Assembly (NCBI RefSeq): GCF_026248825.1
Contig: NZ_CP110973.1
Span: 2,437,001-2,501,000 of the forward strand
DNA length: 64,000 nucleotides
Direction of reading: 5' to 3'
DNA from: Larkinella insperata
GTDB taxonomy: Bacteria > Bacteroidota > Bacteroidia > Cytophagales > Spirosomataceae
Positions 53,371 to 61,961 of this stretch are shown here, in pieces (the first letter of the stretch is position 1; each line of letters opens with the position of its first letter). A program made the translations under genes and the position numbers. Under the pieces are notes generated by a model. That model saw only the letters and a list, made by a program, of their open reading frames with translations, did no database searches and was not told the DNA's origin.

Positions 53371-55779
53371 CTAGTATAGTTTCGGGAAGCGGGCCGGGTC
53401 GGATTCGTTCATGATCTCGTACACGGCATCGAAAACATCTTCCACGCTGGGCTTCGAAAAATAATCACCGTCGGAGCCGTAGGCCGGGCGGTGGGCCTTG
53501 GCCGAGAGCGTGCGCGGGGCCGAATCGAGGTAGTGATACGCGTCCTGATCCTCAACCACCTGCTGCATCATGTACGCCGAAGCACCCCCGGGAAAATCCT
53601 CGTCGGCAAACAGAACCCGGTTTGTCTTTTTGATCGACTCCGCAATCGAATGAGAGAGGTCAAACGGCAACAGCGTCTGTACGTCGATCACTTCCGCGTC
53701 AATATTGAATTGCTCGAGGTGCTCGGCGGCTTCCAGCACAATCCGGCACATCGAACCGTACGTGACAATGGTAATGTCGGAGCCGTTGCGCAACGTTTCC
53801 GGAACGCCGAGCGGCAGGCAAAATTCGTCCAGGTTTTCCGGTAAACGCTCTTTCAGCCGGTAGCCGTTCAGCGGTTCGACCAGCAGGGCCGGGTCGTCGC
53901 CTTTGACGAGCGTGTTGTAAAAACCGGCCGCCTGGGTCATGTTGCGGGGCACCAGAACGTGCACTCCGCGCAGGCTGTTGATCATGGCGCTCATGGGCGA
54001 ACCGGAGTGCCAGATGCCTTCCAGCCGGTGGCCCCGTGTGCGGATGATAACCGGTGCTTTCTGACCGCCTTTGGTGCGGTAATGCAGGGTAGCCAGATCG
54101 TCGGTCAGCGTTGCCAGTGTATAAAATACATAGTCAAAGTACTGAATTTCAACGATTGGTTTCAGTCCGCGCATCGCCATACCGATACCCTGACCGATGA
54201 TGGTGGTTTCCCGAATTCCGGTGTCGGTGATGCGAAGTTTGCCGTATTTTTCCTGCAAACCGGCAAATCCCTGGTTTACGTCACCAATGTGCCCAACGTC
54301 TTCACCGATGGCTACTACCCGGGCATCGCGGGCAAAAAGACTGTCAAAATACCGTTGCATCAGCTGATAACCGTCGATCAGCGGGCTTTCGTCTGTATAG
54401 TGGGCCGGTATTGGCGTTATCTTCAGGGGCGAATCCGGCGACTGGCTGTACAAATGCGAGCTATAGCGTTCTTCATTCTCGGCGCTGGTGCGGTTCAGCC
54501 ACGACAGCAACCCTTGTTTAGCTTCAGAATCTTCGGTAGTTAAATACCGCAACGCCCGTTTTACGGCCGCAACGGCATCCCGACGGATGGGTACGTGCGT
54601 TGTCCGCAACTGCTCCCGGAGTTTGGCAATGGGTTCGCTTGTTTGGGCGGTTTCGGTTGCTTGCTTCAGCAGAAGCATCGCTTCCTCGTAATCTCCTTTA
54701 AGGGAAGTCAGGTAAGCGTTCCAGGCTTCCTGACGGGCAATTTTGGTCACCCGGGCCGCATCCCGTTCGATGGCATCCAGCTCGTCGTGGGTGGCGTAGC
54801 CGTTTTCCAGAATCCACTGGCGAAACTGCCGGTTGCAGTCGTGCTGGCGTTCCCATTCCAGTCGTTCGGGGCTTTTGTACCGTTCGTGCGAACCGGAGGT
54901 TGAGTGGCCCTGCGGCTGCGTAAGTTCCTGAACGTGTACCAGAACCGGGACGTGTTCTTCCCGGCAAAGGCGGGCAGCTTTCTGGTAGGTTTCGATCAGG
55001 GCCAAGTAGTCCCAGCCTTTCACCGTCATAATTTCGATTCCCTTTTCCGTCTCCGTGCGTTGCAAACCGGCCAGGGCTTTGGAGATGCTGCCTTTCGTGG
55101 TCTGGTACTCAACCGGAACGGAAATGCCGTAGCCATCGTCCCAGACCGACATCAGGAGCGGAACCTGCAGAACACCAGCGGCATTCATGGTTTCCAGAAA
55201 CATCCCCTGCGTGGTCGACGCGTCACCAATGGTTCCGAAAGTAATTTCGTTACCATTTCGGGAAAATGTCGTCAAAACATGCAGATGCGGGTTTTGACGA
55301 TACAGCCTCGATGCGTAGGCCAGGCCGATGGATCTTGGAATCTGGCCTGCCGTCGGGGCAATATCACCAACGGAATTATAGAGTTTAGTTTGGTCACGCC
55401 AAAGGCCGTTTTCATCGAGCCAGCGCGTGGCATAGTGGGCGTTCATCTGGCGGCCGCCCGAGTTCGGATCGGCTTCGAGGTCGGTATGGGCGTAAAGCTG
55501 GGCGAAGAATTCGGTCCAGGTCAGTTCGCCCAGGGCCGCTACAAACGTTTGATCGCGGTAGTAGCCCGAACGGAAGTCTCCGGCCCGGAAAGCGTGGGCG
55601 GCTGCCAGCTGGGCAACTTCTTTGCCGTCGCCGAAGATGCCGAACTTAGCTCGTCCCCCCATCACTTCGCGCCGACCCAGCAGGCTGGCGGCCCGGCTCT
55701 CGCAAGCCAGTCGATAGTCCTGCAGGATTTTTTCCGGCGTCAGTGTATCGGTTATGTTCAGTTGTTCGTTTGCAATCAC
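53371..55779 (-). CDS. 2-oxoisovalerate dehydrogenase-type E1, fused alpha and beta subunits
   Basis: This 802-residue thiamine-diphosphate enzyme decarboxylates branched-chain 2-oxoacids (or a related oxoacid) and feeds the E2 acyltransferase. The alpha part (about 20-400) has GRQMNAHY, the TPP motif GDASTTQGMFLETMNAAG ending in the Asn region, and a phosphorylation-loop-like HSTSGSHERY. The beta part (about 465-800) has IGEDVGHIGDVNQGF, GIGMAMRGLKPIVEIQY and the C-terminal FADEDFPGGASAYMMQQV. Fusion of both E1 chains is common in Bacteroidota. No E2 or E3 gene is adjacent. It ends 13 bp from the GH97 stop on the other strand. Confidence 0.92.
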   Translation of the reverse strand: MIANEQLNITDTLTPEKILQDYRLACESRAASLLGRREVMGGRAKFGIFGDGKEVAQLAAAHAFRAGDFRSGYYRDQTFVAALGELTWTEFFAQLYAHTDLEADPNSGGRQMNAHYATRWLDENGLWRDQTKLYNSVGDIAPTAGQIPRSIGLAYASRLYRQNPHLHVLTTFSRNGNEITFGTIGDASTTQGMFLETMNAAGVLQVPLLMSVWDDGYGISVPVEYQTTKGSISKALAGLQRTETEKGIEIMTVKGWDYLALIETYQKAARLCREEHVPVLVHVQELTQPQGHSTSGSHERYKSPERLEWERQHDCNRQFRQWILENGYATHDELDAIERDAARVTKIARQEAWNAYLTSLKGDYEEAMLLLKQATETAQTSEPIAKLREQLRTTHVPIRRDAVAAVKRALRYLTTEDSEAKQGLLSWLNRTSAENEERYSSHLYSQSPDSPLKITPIPAHYTDESPLIDGYQLMQRYFDSLFARDARVVAIGEDVGHIGDVNQGFAGLQEKYGKLRITDTGIRETTIIGQGIGMAMRGLKPIVEIQYFDYVFYTLATLTDDLATLHYRTKGGQKAPVIIRTRGHRLEGIWHSGSPMSAMINSLRGVHVLVPRNMTQAAGFYNTLVKGDDPALLVEPLNGYRLKERLPENLDEFCLPLGVPETLRNGSDITIVTYGSMCRIVLEAAEHLEQFNIDAEVIDVQTLLPFDLSHSIAESIKKTNRVLFADEDFPGGASAYMMQQVVEDQDAYHYLDSAPRTLSAKAHRPAYGSDGDYFSKPSVEDVFDAVYEIMNESDPARFPKLY

Positions 55780-55798
55780 AGAACGGCCACAGTTTAAG

Positions 55799-55853
55799 AG
55801 GTTCTCGTTTGCGTTTCACTGCCTGTTCAAAAGGTTCTTGTTGTGTTTCAGTG
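55799..55853. repeat. Imperfect direct repeat upstream of the E1 gene
   Basis: AGGTTCTCGTTTGCGTTTCA (55799-55818) and AGGTTCTTGTTGTGTTTCA (55832-55850) lie 33 bp apart, 20-70 bp upstream of the E1 start. They might be operator half-sites or chance similarity. Confidence 0.35.
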
Positions 55854-56065
55854 AGATACCGAAAACGCAGAATTTTTGAACAAACAAAGTAACTCCGGCG
55901 GTCGGAGTAAAAATAATATAAAGTTTGGCAGCTTTCAAAAAAACGAAATTTTGCCTTTCTTTGTTAAGCGAACAGGCACCAAATAAATGTTGGCAAACCT
56001 TTTGTAACAGAATAGGATTGTAAAGTTGTTTACCCGTTTGTTTGTAACTAAATTTTTTAAAAGAA

Positions 56066-56503
56066 ATGAAAAAGGCTTTCTCACTAATCGTAGTTTTTCT
56101 GGCGTTTGCGACGGTTTCTTTCGCTCAGAAAGGCGTCATTAAATTCACTAAAGAGTCGCACGATTTTGGCAAGGTTCCGCAAGGAACGCCGGTTACGTAC
56201 ACATTTGAATTTACCAACACCGGTACGGATCCCGTCGTTATCTCCAGCGCTCAACCTTCCTGCGGCTGTACCACGCCTGACTGGACCAAAAGTGCTGTTA
56301 TGCCGGGTCAGAAAGGGTTCGTGAAAGCCACGTACAATGCGGCTTCGATGGGCTCGTTCAACAAGAACGTAACCGTAGTGAGCAACGCAGAACGGTCATC
56401 CATTCCCCTGACACTGACGGGTGAGGTTACCTCGAAAGAGACCGCTGCTGCTTCTCCGGCAACGCCAGCCGCTGACAAAAACAAGAAGAAAGGCACTCGC
56501 TAA
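56066..56503 (+). CDS. DUF1573 domain secreted protein
   Basis: This 145-residue exported protein has a signal peptide ending at VSFAQ and one DUF1573 domain, an immunoglobulin-like (ASH/PapD-like) fold: SHDFGKVPQGTPVTYTFEFT, then the hallmark AQPSCGCTTPDW and MGSFNKNVTVVSN. The tail after residue 125 is Ala/Pro/Lys-rich and probably unstructured. Such small proteins are abundant in Bacteroidota, but their function is not established. It is monocistronic with its own terminator. Confidence 0.93.
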   Translation: MKKAFSLIVVFLAFATVSFAQKGVIKFTKESHDFGKVPQGTPVTYTFEFTNTGTDPVVISSAQPSCGCTTPDWTKSAVMPGQKGFVKATYNAASMGSFNKNVTVVSNAERSSIPLTLTGEVTSKETAAASPATPAADKNKKKGTR

Positions 56504-56527
56504 TAGGCTATAAAAGTAAGTTAGCTC

Positions 56528-56562
56528 AAAAGGGCGGCCCACCAACGTGGGCCGCCCTTTTT
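56528..56562 (+). terminator. Rho-independent terminator after the DUF1573 gene
   Basis: AAAAGGGCGGCCCAC and GTGGGCCGCCCTTTT form a perfect 15 bp stem with a 4 nt loop and a T-tract, 24 bp past the stop. The remaining 200 bp up to the lptD stop show nothing I can name. Confidence 0.95.
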
Positions 56563-56762
56563 GGTTTTTGGGTTCGGTAAACTCAAACAGTTGAAGGCCG
56601 GTTACTAACTAATTCGGCAATGGATCTTTTTCCGCTGGTGATAAAGCGTAAGTAAACTTTGTAGAGGACGGCCCAAATTCAAGCTTCTGGAAAAAGCCGG
56701 TGAAGGCTTATGGACGTAATTTTGGGCAATGTAACGTTGCCCGAATGTTGCTTGTCGGCTAC

Positions 56763-59687
56763 TCAATAATAACCGTATCCACCCGTTGAGCGCCGGCGGC
56801 TGATTTTCAAATCCTGCAAGATGGCCGACTTTACCCGAAGGTCGAACGAATAAAAATTGGAACGGAGCCGGTTGCCGGAAAACGGCGTATAACTGAAATT
56901 CATATCCCAGCAATGCAGATCCCGGTGAACCGTGATGGTAGTCAGCGAGGGCGCTTTGGCCGCGAAATCGAAGCCCGTCTGTACGGAGACCTTCCACTTG
57001 GGGGTCAGGCTCAGGTCACCCGTGACCTGGAGGGCCTGAATGATCTGGCTCTCGATGGGGGTGAGTTTCGTCAGGCTGAAGGTATAGCTCAGGTTAACAC
57101 TCCAGGGAATGTTAAAATCCACGTAATCTTCGGGGTTCCGGTTGATGTTGCGCAGTTCGGCGGCATCGGTAGGCGTCTGATTTTGCGGATTCGGGGCTAC
57201 CTTCTGCTTCTTTGCCCCTTTGGGGGCAAACTGCGTGCTCAGGTAAAAATTCATGTTCTGCAAATGCGCCAGGCCTTGTCCTTCCGTAATGGCCAGGCTG
57301 TTAATTTTATTTAGCCGGAAAACATTGACGTAAGGCCCCGTCTGGATAAAGTAAGACTGATCCGGAATCAGGTAGACCCCCGTCGGTGTCGGAACGTTGC
57401 TATTATAAGCGTAAGGGTCAAATACCGCCGAGAAGTTAAAACTGATTTTCTTCAGAATCTGGGTGTTAGCGCTTAGGTTGACGGGCGACAACTTGAAGCG
57501 GGAGGCATACGGGTTGTACGAACCCGCCAGGCTGATGTTGTCGAACAGCGAGACTTTCTCGAACTCACTCTTGGCCGAATCGCTGCGCGACCGGAGCTTC
57601 ATTTCGATCTGGTTGACGATGCTGTAGCTGATAGCCGCTGACCGACTGGTGTAGGTGGTAGAACCGGCCGTGCCGCCCAGGCCCCGGTAGCGCGAAACCC
57701 GGAGGGGCCTGGACGAGTCGTAAGGGTCACGAAACTGGTCTAGGGTGGTTGTAAAGGCGCTGGACAGGTCTGGTGTATAGCTGAACGAAATCGACGGCGC
57801 GATGGTGTGTCGAATGGCTTCCAGACGCCCCGCACGAACAAAGAACGTTCCGTAGGCCCGGGTGTTCATCGAGGCACTGAACGAGAGGAAGTAGGTAGCG
57901 GAAATGCCGGAAATCGTATCGACCCGGACCGACCGGCGATCCTGCAAATAGACGTATTGCAACGATTTGGTGTAGATATCTCCGCTCAGGGAAACTCCCG
58001 GCGTAAAATTCAGGTAGCGGGCAAGCTTGAAGTTCGGCAGAGAAATGGGCAGCGAATACCGGGTCGTAATCTGCGCGTTGTTAAGAATGGTGGGCAGGTT
58101 GGCGGCATTAAACGGAAGCAGGCTGGTACTGCTATAAATATCCTGATTGCGGACTGCTTCCAGACTGTCGCGTACGCTTTGCAGAGGGTCACCCAAATAC
58201 GTCAGATTGGTAAAGATCGGAAAGCCCAGACCCGTCGTGTCAACTTTGCGGACGGTGTTGTTAACGGTTATCTGCGAGTTGAAATCCAGCCCCAGACGGA
58301 AACTTTCGTACCAGCGACCGGTACCGCCCTTCAGGGCAAAGGGTGCAATCTGCGCAACCCCGAAGTTGACCCCTGATGAAATATTGGTCTGACCGTTTTC
58401 CCGTCGGTTGGTATTTGGGTTGAACCGCCCGAAGTTTTGGCTAACGTTCAGGTTGGCCGAACTGGTCACATACTGCCCGAATTTGCGGCTGAAGTTGACG
58501 CCCGAGTTGGCCGCATTGGACACGTAGCGGCCCGAGGAAAGCGGGGTGTTCAACTGGTTGTAGCTGTTGCTGCTGACGTTGACGTTCGCCGAAAATTGGG
58601 AGTTGCCGCGGGGGCGGGGCGAGTGCGACCAAACGATGCTGAAGTCGTTGCTGGGCGGTGTTTCGTCAAATAGCGACCGGGTACGGTTTCGGGCGTAGGT
58701 CAGCGAGAAATTACCACCGAAGCGATACCGTTTGAGGTATTCAGATGTAACACCAAGACCCCAGCTTCCGTTGGAGTAGATCTGCCCCCGAATGCTGGCG
58801 TTGACGTACTGGCTGATGGCAAAATAATAACCGCCGTCGCGCAGGTAAAAGCCGCGGCCATTGGGCTCTTCCCCGTATTGCGGAAAAATCAGCCCGGACG
58901 TTCCGATTTCGTTTTTCTTGGGGACGGGAAAAAAGCCGAACGGCAATGCCAACGGCGTGGGAATGTCGTTTATGACCAGATTGAACGGGCCGGATATCAA
59001 CTGCTTGTTGTGAACAACTTTGATCTTACTGGCGTTGATGTGAAAGTGGGGGGTGGTCAGGTTACAGGTCGTGTAGATGGCGTTTCGAATGTACAGATTG
59101 TCTTCCGCGTCTTTTTTAACGGTTTTTCCGCGCACGTTGCCCTCGCCCTGCGCCGTAATAACGCCCTTGATAAAACCTTTCCGGGTCTTGAAGTTATAGC
59201 GGATTTCCTGGGTGTCGTACCGCCCACTATTGTCCTGAAAGACAGGAAGTCCAACCATCTTTTTTGCCGTGGAATCATACCGTCCCTGGGCAAAAACTTC
59301 GTTGGTAGTCCAGTTGAGTTTGATGTAGGCCGCCGTCAGGTGGATGTCTCCGTAATCGACTTTGGCATCGCCAAAAAGTTCAACAATCTGGCCAGTGGCG
59401 TCGAAGAGGGTTGAATCTTTGGCGGAATAATTAACCGTGGTCTGCAAATCACCGCTGGCATTGACGGAATCCGGCCGCGATACGCGAAGCGAATCCTGAC
59501 GCGTGGTATCAACTACCACCGAATTACCGGTTACCGTCGCAGACATGGGAGTCGTCGAACGCGGAGTGAAGGCCGGAACAGTACGACGTACCGGCTTTTG
59601 CTGGGCGTGAATAACCAGCGGGAGCAGAACGAGCAGGCAACTAACCAGGTTCCGTAAAATAAAGTATGTGTTTTTCAGTTTTATCAA
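56763..59687 (-). CDS. lptD: LPS assembly outer-membrane protein LptD (OstA family)
   Basis: LptD is the outer-membrane barrel that inserts lipopolysaccharide into the outer leaflet. The 974-residue product has a signal peptide (to VIHAQQ), an OstA/LptA-like beta-jellyroll (about residues 85-235, with YSAKDSTLFDATGQIVELFG and FAQGRYDSTAKKMVG), and then the conserved barrel entry PLALPFGFFPVPKKNEIGTSGL, QYGEEPNGRGFYLRDGGYYF. The rest is a long beta-barrel ending in YGYY. It is divergent from the amidase gene, with 123 bp between, in an envelope-biogenesis neighbourhood. Confidence 0.92.
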   Translation of the reverse strand: MIKLKNTYFILRNLVSCLLVLLPLVIHAQQKPVRRTVPAFTPRSTTPMSATVTGNSVVVDTTRQDSLRVSRPDSVNASGDLQTTVNYSAKDSTLFDATGQIVELFGDAKVDYGDIHLTAAYIKLNWTTNEVFAQGRYDSTAKKMVGLPVFQDNSGRYDTQEIRYNFKTRKGFIKGVITAQGEGNVRGKTVKKDAEDNLYIRNAIYTTCNLTTPHFHINASKIKVVHNKQLISGPFNLVINDIPTPLALPFGFFPVPKKNEIGTSGLIFPQYGEEPNGRGFYLRDGGYYFAISQYVNASIRGQIYSNGSWGLGVTSEYLKRYRFGGNFSLTYARNRTRSLFDETPPSNDFSIVWSHSPRPRGNSQFSANVNVSSNSYNQLNTPLSSGRYVSNAANSGVNFSRKFGQYVTSSANLNVSQNFGRFNPNTNRRENGQTNISSGVNFGVAQIAPFALKGGTGRWYESFRLGLDFNSQITVNNTVRKVDTTGLGFPIFTNLTYLGDPLQSVRDSLEAVRNQDIYSSTSLLPFNAANLPTILNNAQITTRYSLPISLPNFKLARYLNFTPGVSLSGDIYTKSLQYVYLQDRRSVRVDTISGISATYFLSFSASMNTRAYGTFFVRAGRLEAIRHTIAPSISFSYTPDLSSAFTTTLDQFRDPYDSSRPLRVSRYRGLGGTAGSTTYTSRSAAISYSIVNQIEMKLRSRSDSAKSEFEKVSLFDNISLAGSYNPYASRFKLSPVNLSANTQILKKISFNFSAVFDPYAYNSNVPTPTGVYLIPDQSYFIQTGPYVNVFRLNKINSLAITEGQGLAHLQNMNFYLSTQFAPKGAKKQKVAPNPQNQTPTDAAELRNINRNPEDYVDFNIPWSVNLSYTFSLTKLTPIESQIIQALQVTGDLSLTPKWKVSVQTGFDFAAKAPSLTTITVHRDLHCWDMNFSYTPFSGNRLRSNFYSFDLRVKSAILQDLKISRRRSTGGYGYY

Positions 59688-59810
59688 AAAAATTATATTT
59701 GCCCGTAATACAGCGCTGGCTTACGCTGTCGATCGTCAGAGTGAATTGCCAATCGGATTCCGGTAAGCCGAATTACAAAGTTAGTAGCTAACTTCATTCC
59801 AATCACTGCC

Positions 59811-60707
59811 TTGAAACGGTTAAACCTGTTAAAAATTATTAAAGCTTCGGGAACGGTAGTTAAAAACACCGGTCGATCGCTATGGATTGCGGGTACTTTT
59901 CTGATTGCCACGCTTCTTCTGGTCGTTTTACCCGGTATGAAACCGGTTTTGCCGCAGGATAATCCAAAACAGGATCAGGAACCGGCCGAAGTCAAACCCG
60001 GACGCCTGCGAACCGTCGTGCTCGACCCCGGCCACGGCGGAAAAGACCCCGGTACCATGACCAAACGCAACCGTGAATCCCGTATTGTCCTGAAGATTGC
60101 CCTGGAACTGGGCCGACGAATCAAGGAGGAGCTGCCGGGTGTAAAAGTGGTTTTTACGCGCACGACGGACGTCTTCATCGAACTCAACGAACGCTCGGCC
60201 ATTGCCAACCGCAACAAAGCTGATCTGTTCATTTCGATTCACGTAAACGCCAGTCCGTCCTCCAGTCGCGTCAACGGTACGGAAACTTACACCATGGGTC
60301 TGCACAAAACCAATGGTAACCTGGATGTGGCCAAGCGGGAAAATGCGGTTATTTTGAAAGAAAGCAATTATAAGGAAAATTACCAGGGTTTTGATCCCGA
60401 CTCGCCCCTGGCGCACATCATGCTGGCCAACTACCAGCACGCCTTCATGAACAGCAGCGTCGATTTTGCCCAGAAAGTGGAGTGGAGCTTTAAGAAAAAC
60501 GCCGAACGGCCTAGCCGGGGCGTCAAACAGGCGGGGTTCCTGGTGCTCTGGCGCACCACCATGCCCAGCGTACTGGTCGAAACGGGTTACATTACCAACC
60601 CGGATGAAGAGCGGTACCTGGCTTCCGAAGAAGGGCAGCATGAATTGGCCAACGCCATTTTCCGGGCTTTTAAGGCGTATAAAGGCGAGGTAGATGCGGA
60701 AGGGTAA
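59811..60707 (+). CDS. N-acetylmuramoyl-L-alanine amidase (Amidase_3)
   Basis: This zinc amidase cleaves the bond between muramic acid and the stem peptide. The start is TTG at 59811 (MKRLNLLKII); no upstream ATG fits, and the next in-frame ATG (residue 43) would remove the N-terminal membrane helix (about residues 24-42). Catalytic and metal residues are H75 in DPGHGGKDPG, E89, H144 in ISIHVNAS and E257 in SVLVETGYI. At 298 residues it lacks extra wall-binding domains. It lies between lptD and mlaD, fitting a role in cell division or envelope remodelling. Confidence 0.94.
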   Translation: MKRLNLLKIIKASGTVVKNTGRSLWIAGTFLIATLLLVVLPGMKPVLPQDNPKQDQEPAEVKPGRLRTVVLDPGHGGKDPGTMTKRNRESRIVLKIALELGRRIKEELPGVKVVFTRTTDVFIELNERSAIANRNKADLFISIHVNASPSSSRVNGTETYTMGLHKTNGNLDVAKRENAVILKESNYKENYQGFDPDSPLAHIMLANYQHAFMNSSVDFAQKVEWSFKKNAERPSRGVKQAGFLVLWRTTMPSVLVETGYITNPDEERYLASEEGQHELANAIFRAFKAYKGEVDAEG

Positions 60708-60754
60708 CTAGATGTTGCTAACTTCGCAACAGTTTTTATTGTTGAATGAACGCG

Positions 60755-60849
60755 TGGTTAAATGGTTAATTCGTTCATGGCTGAACGCTGGTTGATAGGT
60801 TCTGGTGACTCATACTGAACCATTCAATCATTTCAACCATTCTTAACCA
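60755..60849. repeat. Imperfect inverted repeat in the amidase-mlaD spacer
   Basis: TGGTTAAATGGTTAAT (60755-60770) is mirrored by AACCATTCTTAACCA (60835-60849), and the similarity extends inwards as TTCATGG/ACCATTCAA. The 181 bp spacer is made largely of such TGGTTAA/ATGGTT-like words and holds no gene. Confidence 0.5.
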
Positions 60850-60888
60850 GGAAACCATGCTAATCATTCATCCCTTCACAATCCACGC

Positions 60889-61875
60889 ATGAAACTTTCA
60901 AAAGAAGCAAAAGTAGGCATTCTGGCCGTGGTGACACTGGTGATGCTCTATTTCGGATTTAACTTCCTCAAGGGTTCCGACATATTTTCCCGGTCCAATA
61001 AATACCTGGTTGTATACGACAATGTTGACGGTCTGACGGCCTCGAACCCAGTACAACTCAATGGATTAAGCGTTGGCCGCGTGGATCGGATTGATATTTT
61101 GCAAACGCGAAACAACCAACTGCTGGTTACGCTCGATGTCGACAAGCAAATCCGAATTGGACAAGGCACCAAAGCCATTCTGGCGGATGCCGGGGTGCTG
61201 GGGGGCAAAGTGATCATCCTGCAAATCAATCCGTCGACTACCCAGATGGAGAGCGGGGACACGCTCGTCAGCGGGAAAGAAGCAGGAATAACGGCCTTGA
61301 TCAAAGAAAAAACGCTGCCCGTTCTAAATAGCGTGGATTCGCTGACCGTTAACCTGAACCGGATCGTTAAACAATTCGACCGTACCGGGCTGATTCTCAA
61401 TAAGACGCTCGAAGGTGTAGAAGCTACCACCGGAACCCTGCAACTGACCGTTGGCGAAAACCGGGAGAGCATCCGGCGGTTGATGACCAACCTGAGCAAC
61501 CTGTCGGCGTCGCTGGCCCAGACGGAAAAGGAAGTAAAACCGTTGCTGACCAAAGCTAGCACTTTTGCTGATTCACTTAACGCCCTAAAACTGGGTCAGA
61601 CACTGGCGAGTGCCAACCAGTCCATCAGCACATTGCAGCAGATGCTGGCGGACATTAACAGCGGCAAAGGCACCATCGGCAAGTTGAAAGGTGACGAAGC
61701 GCTTTACAAAAACGTCAACGGGGCTACCGCCAGCCTGGAGAAACTGCTGACCGATTTCCGCGAAAACCCGAAACGGTATGTCCACTTCTCGCTTTTTGGC
61801 CGGAAAGAAAAGAAATCGGCTACGGCCACGCCCGCCCAGAGTGCTACCGTCATCGTTTCGGATTCGACCCAATAA
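60889..61875 (+). CDS. MlaD/MCE domain lipid-transport protein
   Basis: This 328-residue MCE protein is a substrate-binding component of phospholipid transport between the membranes. An N-terminal anchor helix (about residues 8-26, VGILAVVTLVMLYFGFNFL) is followed by the MCE domain (about 37-115) with YDNVDGLTASNPVQLNGLSVG and VLGGKVIILQI, then a long coiled-coil helical region (about 150-290) and a polar tail. It is 181 bp downstream of the amidase. No MlaE/MlaF permease or ATPase genes are in the window. Confidence 0.93.
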   Translation: MKLSKEAKVGILAVVTLVMLYFGFNFLKGSDIFSRSNKYLVVYDNVDGLTASNPVQLNGLSVGRVDRIDILQTRNNQLLVTLDVDKQIRIGQGTKAILADAGVLGGKVIILQINPSTTQMESGDTLVSGKEAGITALIKEKTLPVLNSVDSLTVNLNRIVKQFDRTGLILNKTLEGVEATTGTLQLTVGENRESIRRLMTNLSNLSASLAQTEKEVKPLLTKASTFADSLNALKLGQTLASANQSISTLQQMLADINSGKGTIGKLKGDEALYKNVNGATASLEKLLTDFRENPKRYVHFSLFGRKEKKSATATPAQSATVIVSDSTQ

Positions 61876-61892
61876 CAGACCCGCAAACATGC

Positions 61893-61931
61893 AAAGACCT
61901 GTGGGGTTTGATAACCTTGCAGGTCTTTTTA
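61893..61931 (+). terminator. Palindromic terminator-like element after mlaD gene
   Basis: AAAGACCTG (61893-61901) pairs with CAGGTCTTT (61920-61928), with an inner stem GGTT/AACC closed by a TGAT loop, followed by TTTT. It lies 18 bp past the stop and 30 bp before the carboxylase start. The sequence resembles a short palindrome I associate with intergenic repeats in related genomes. Confidence 0.75.
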
Positions 61932-61961
61932 GTTTTAAGGATACTAACCTGCCTGATCATC

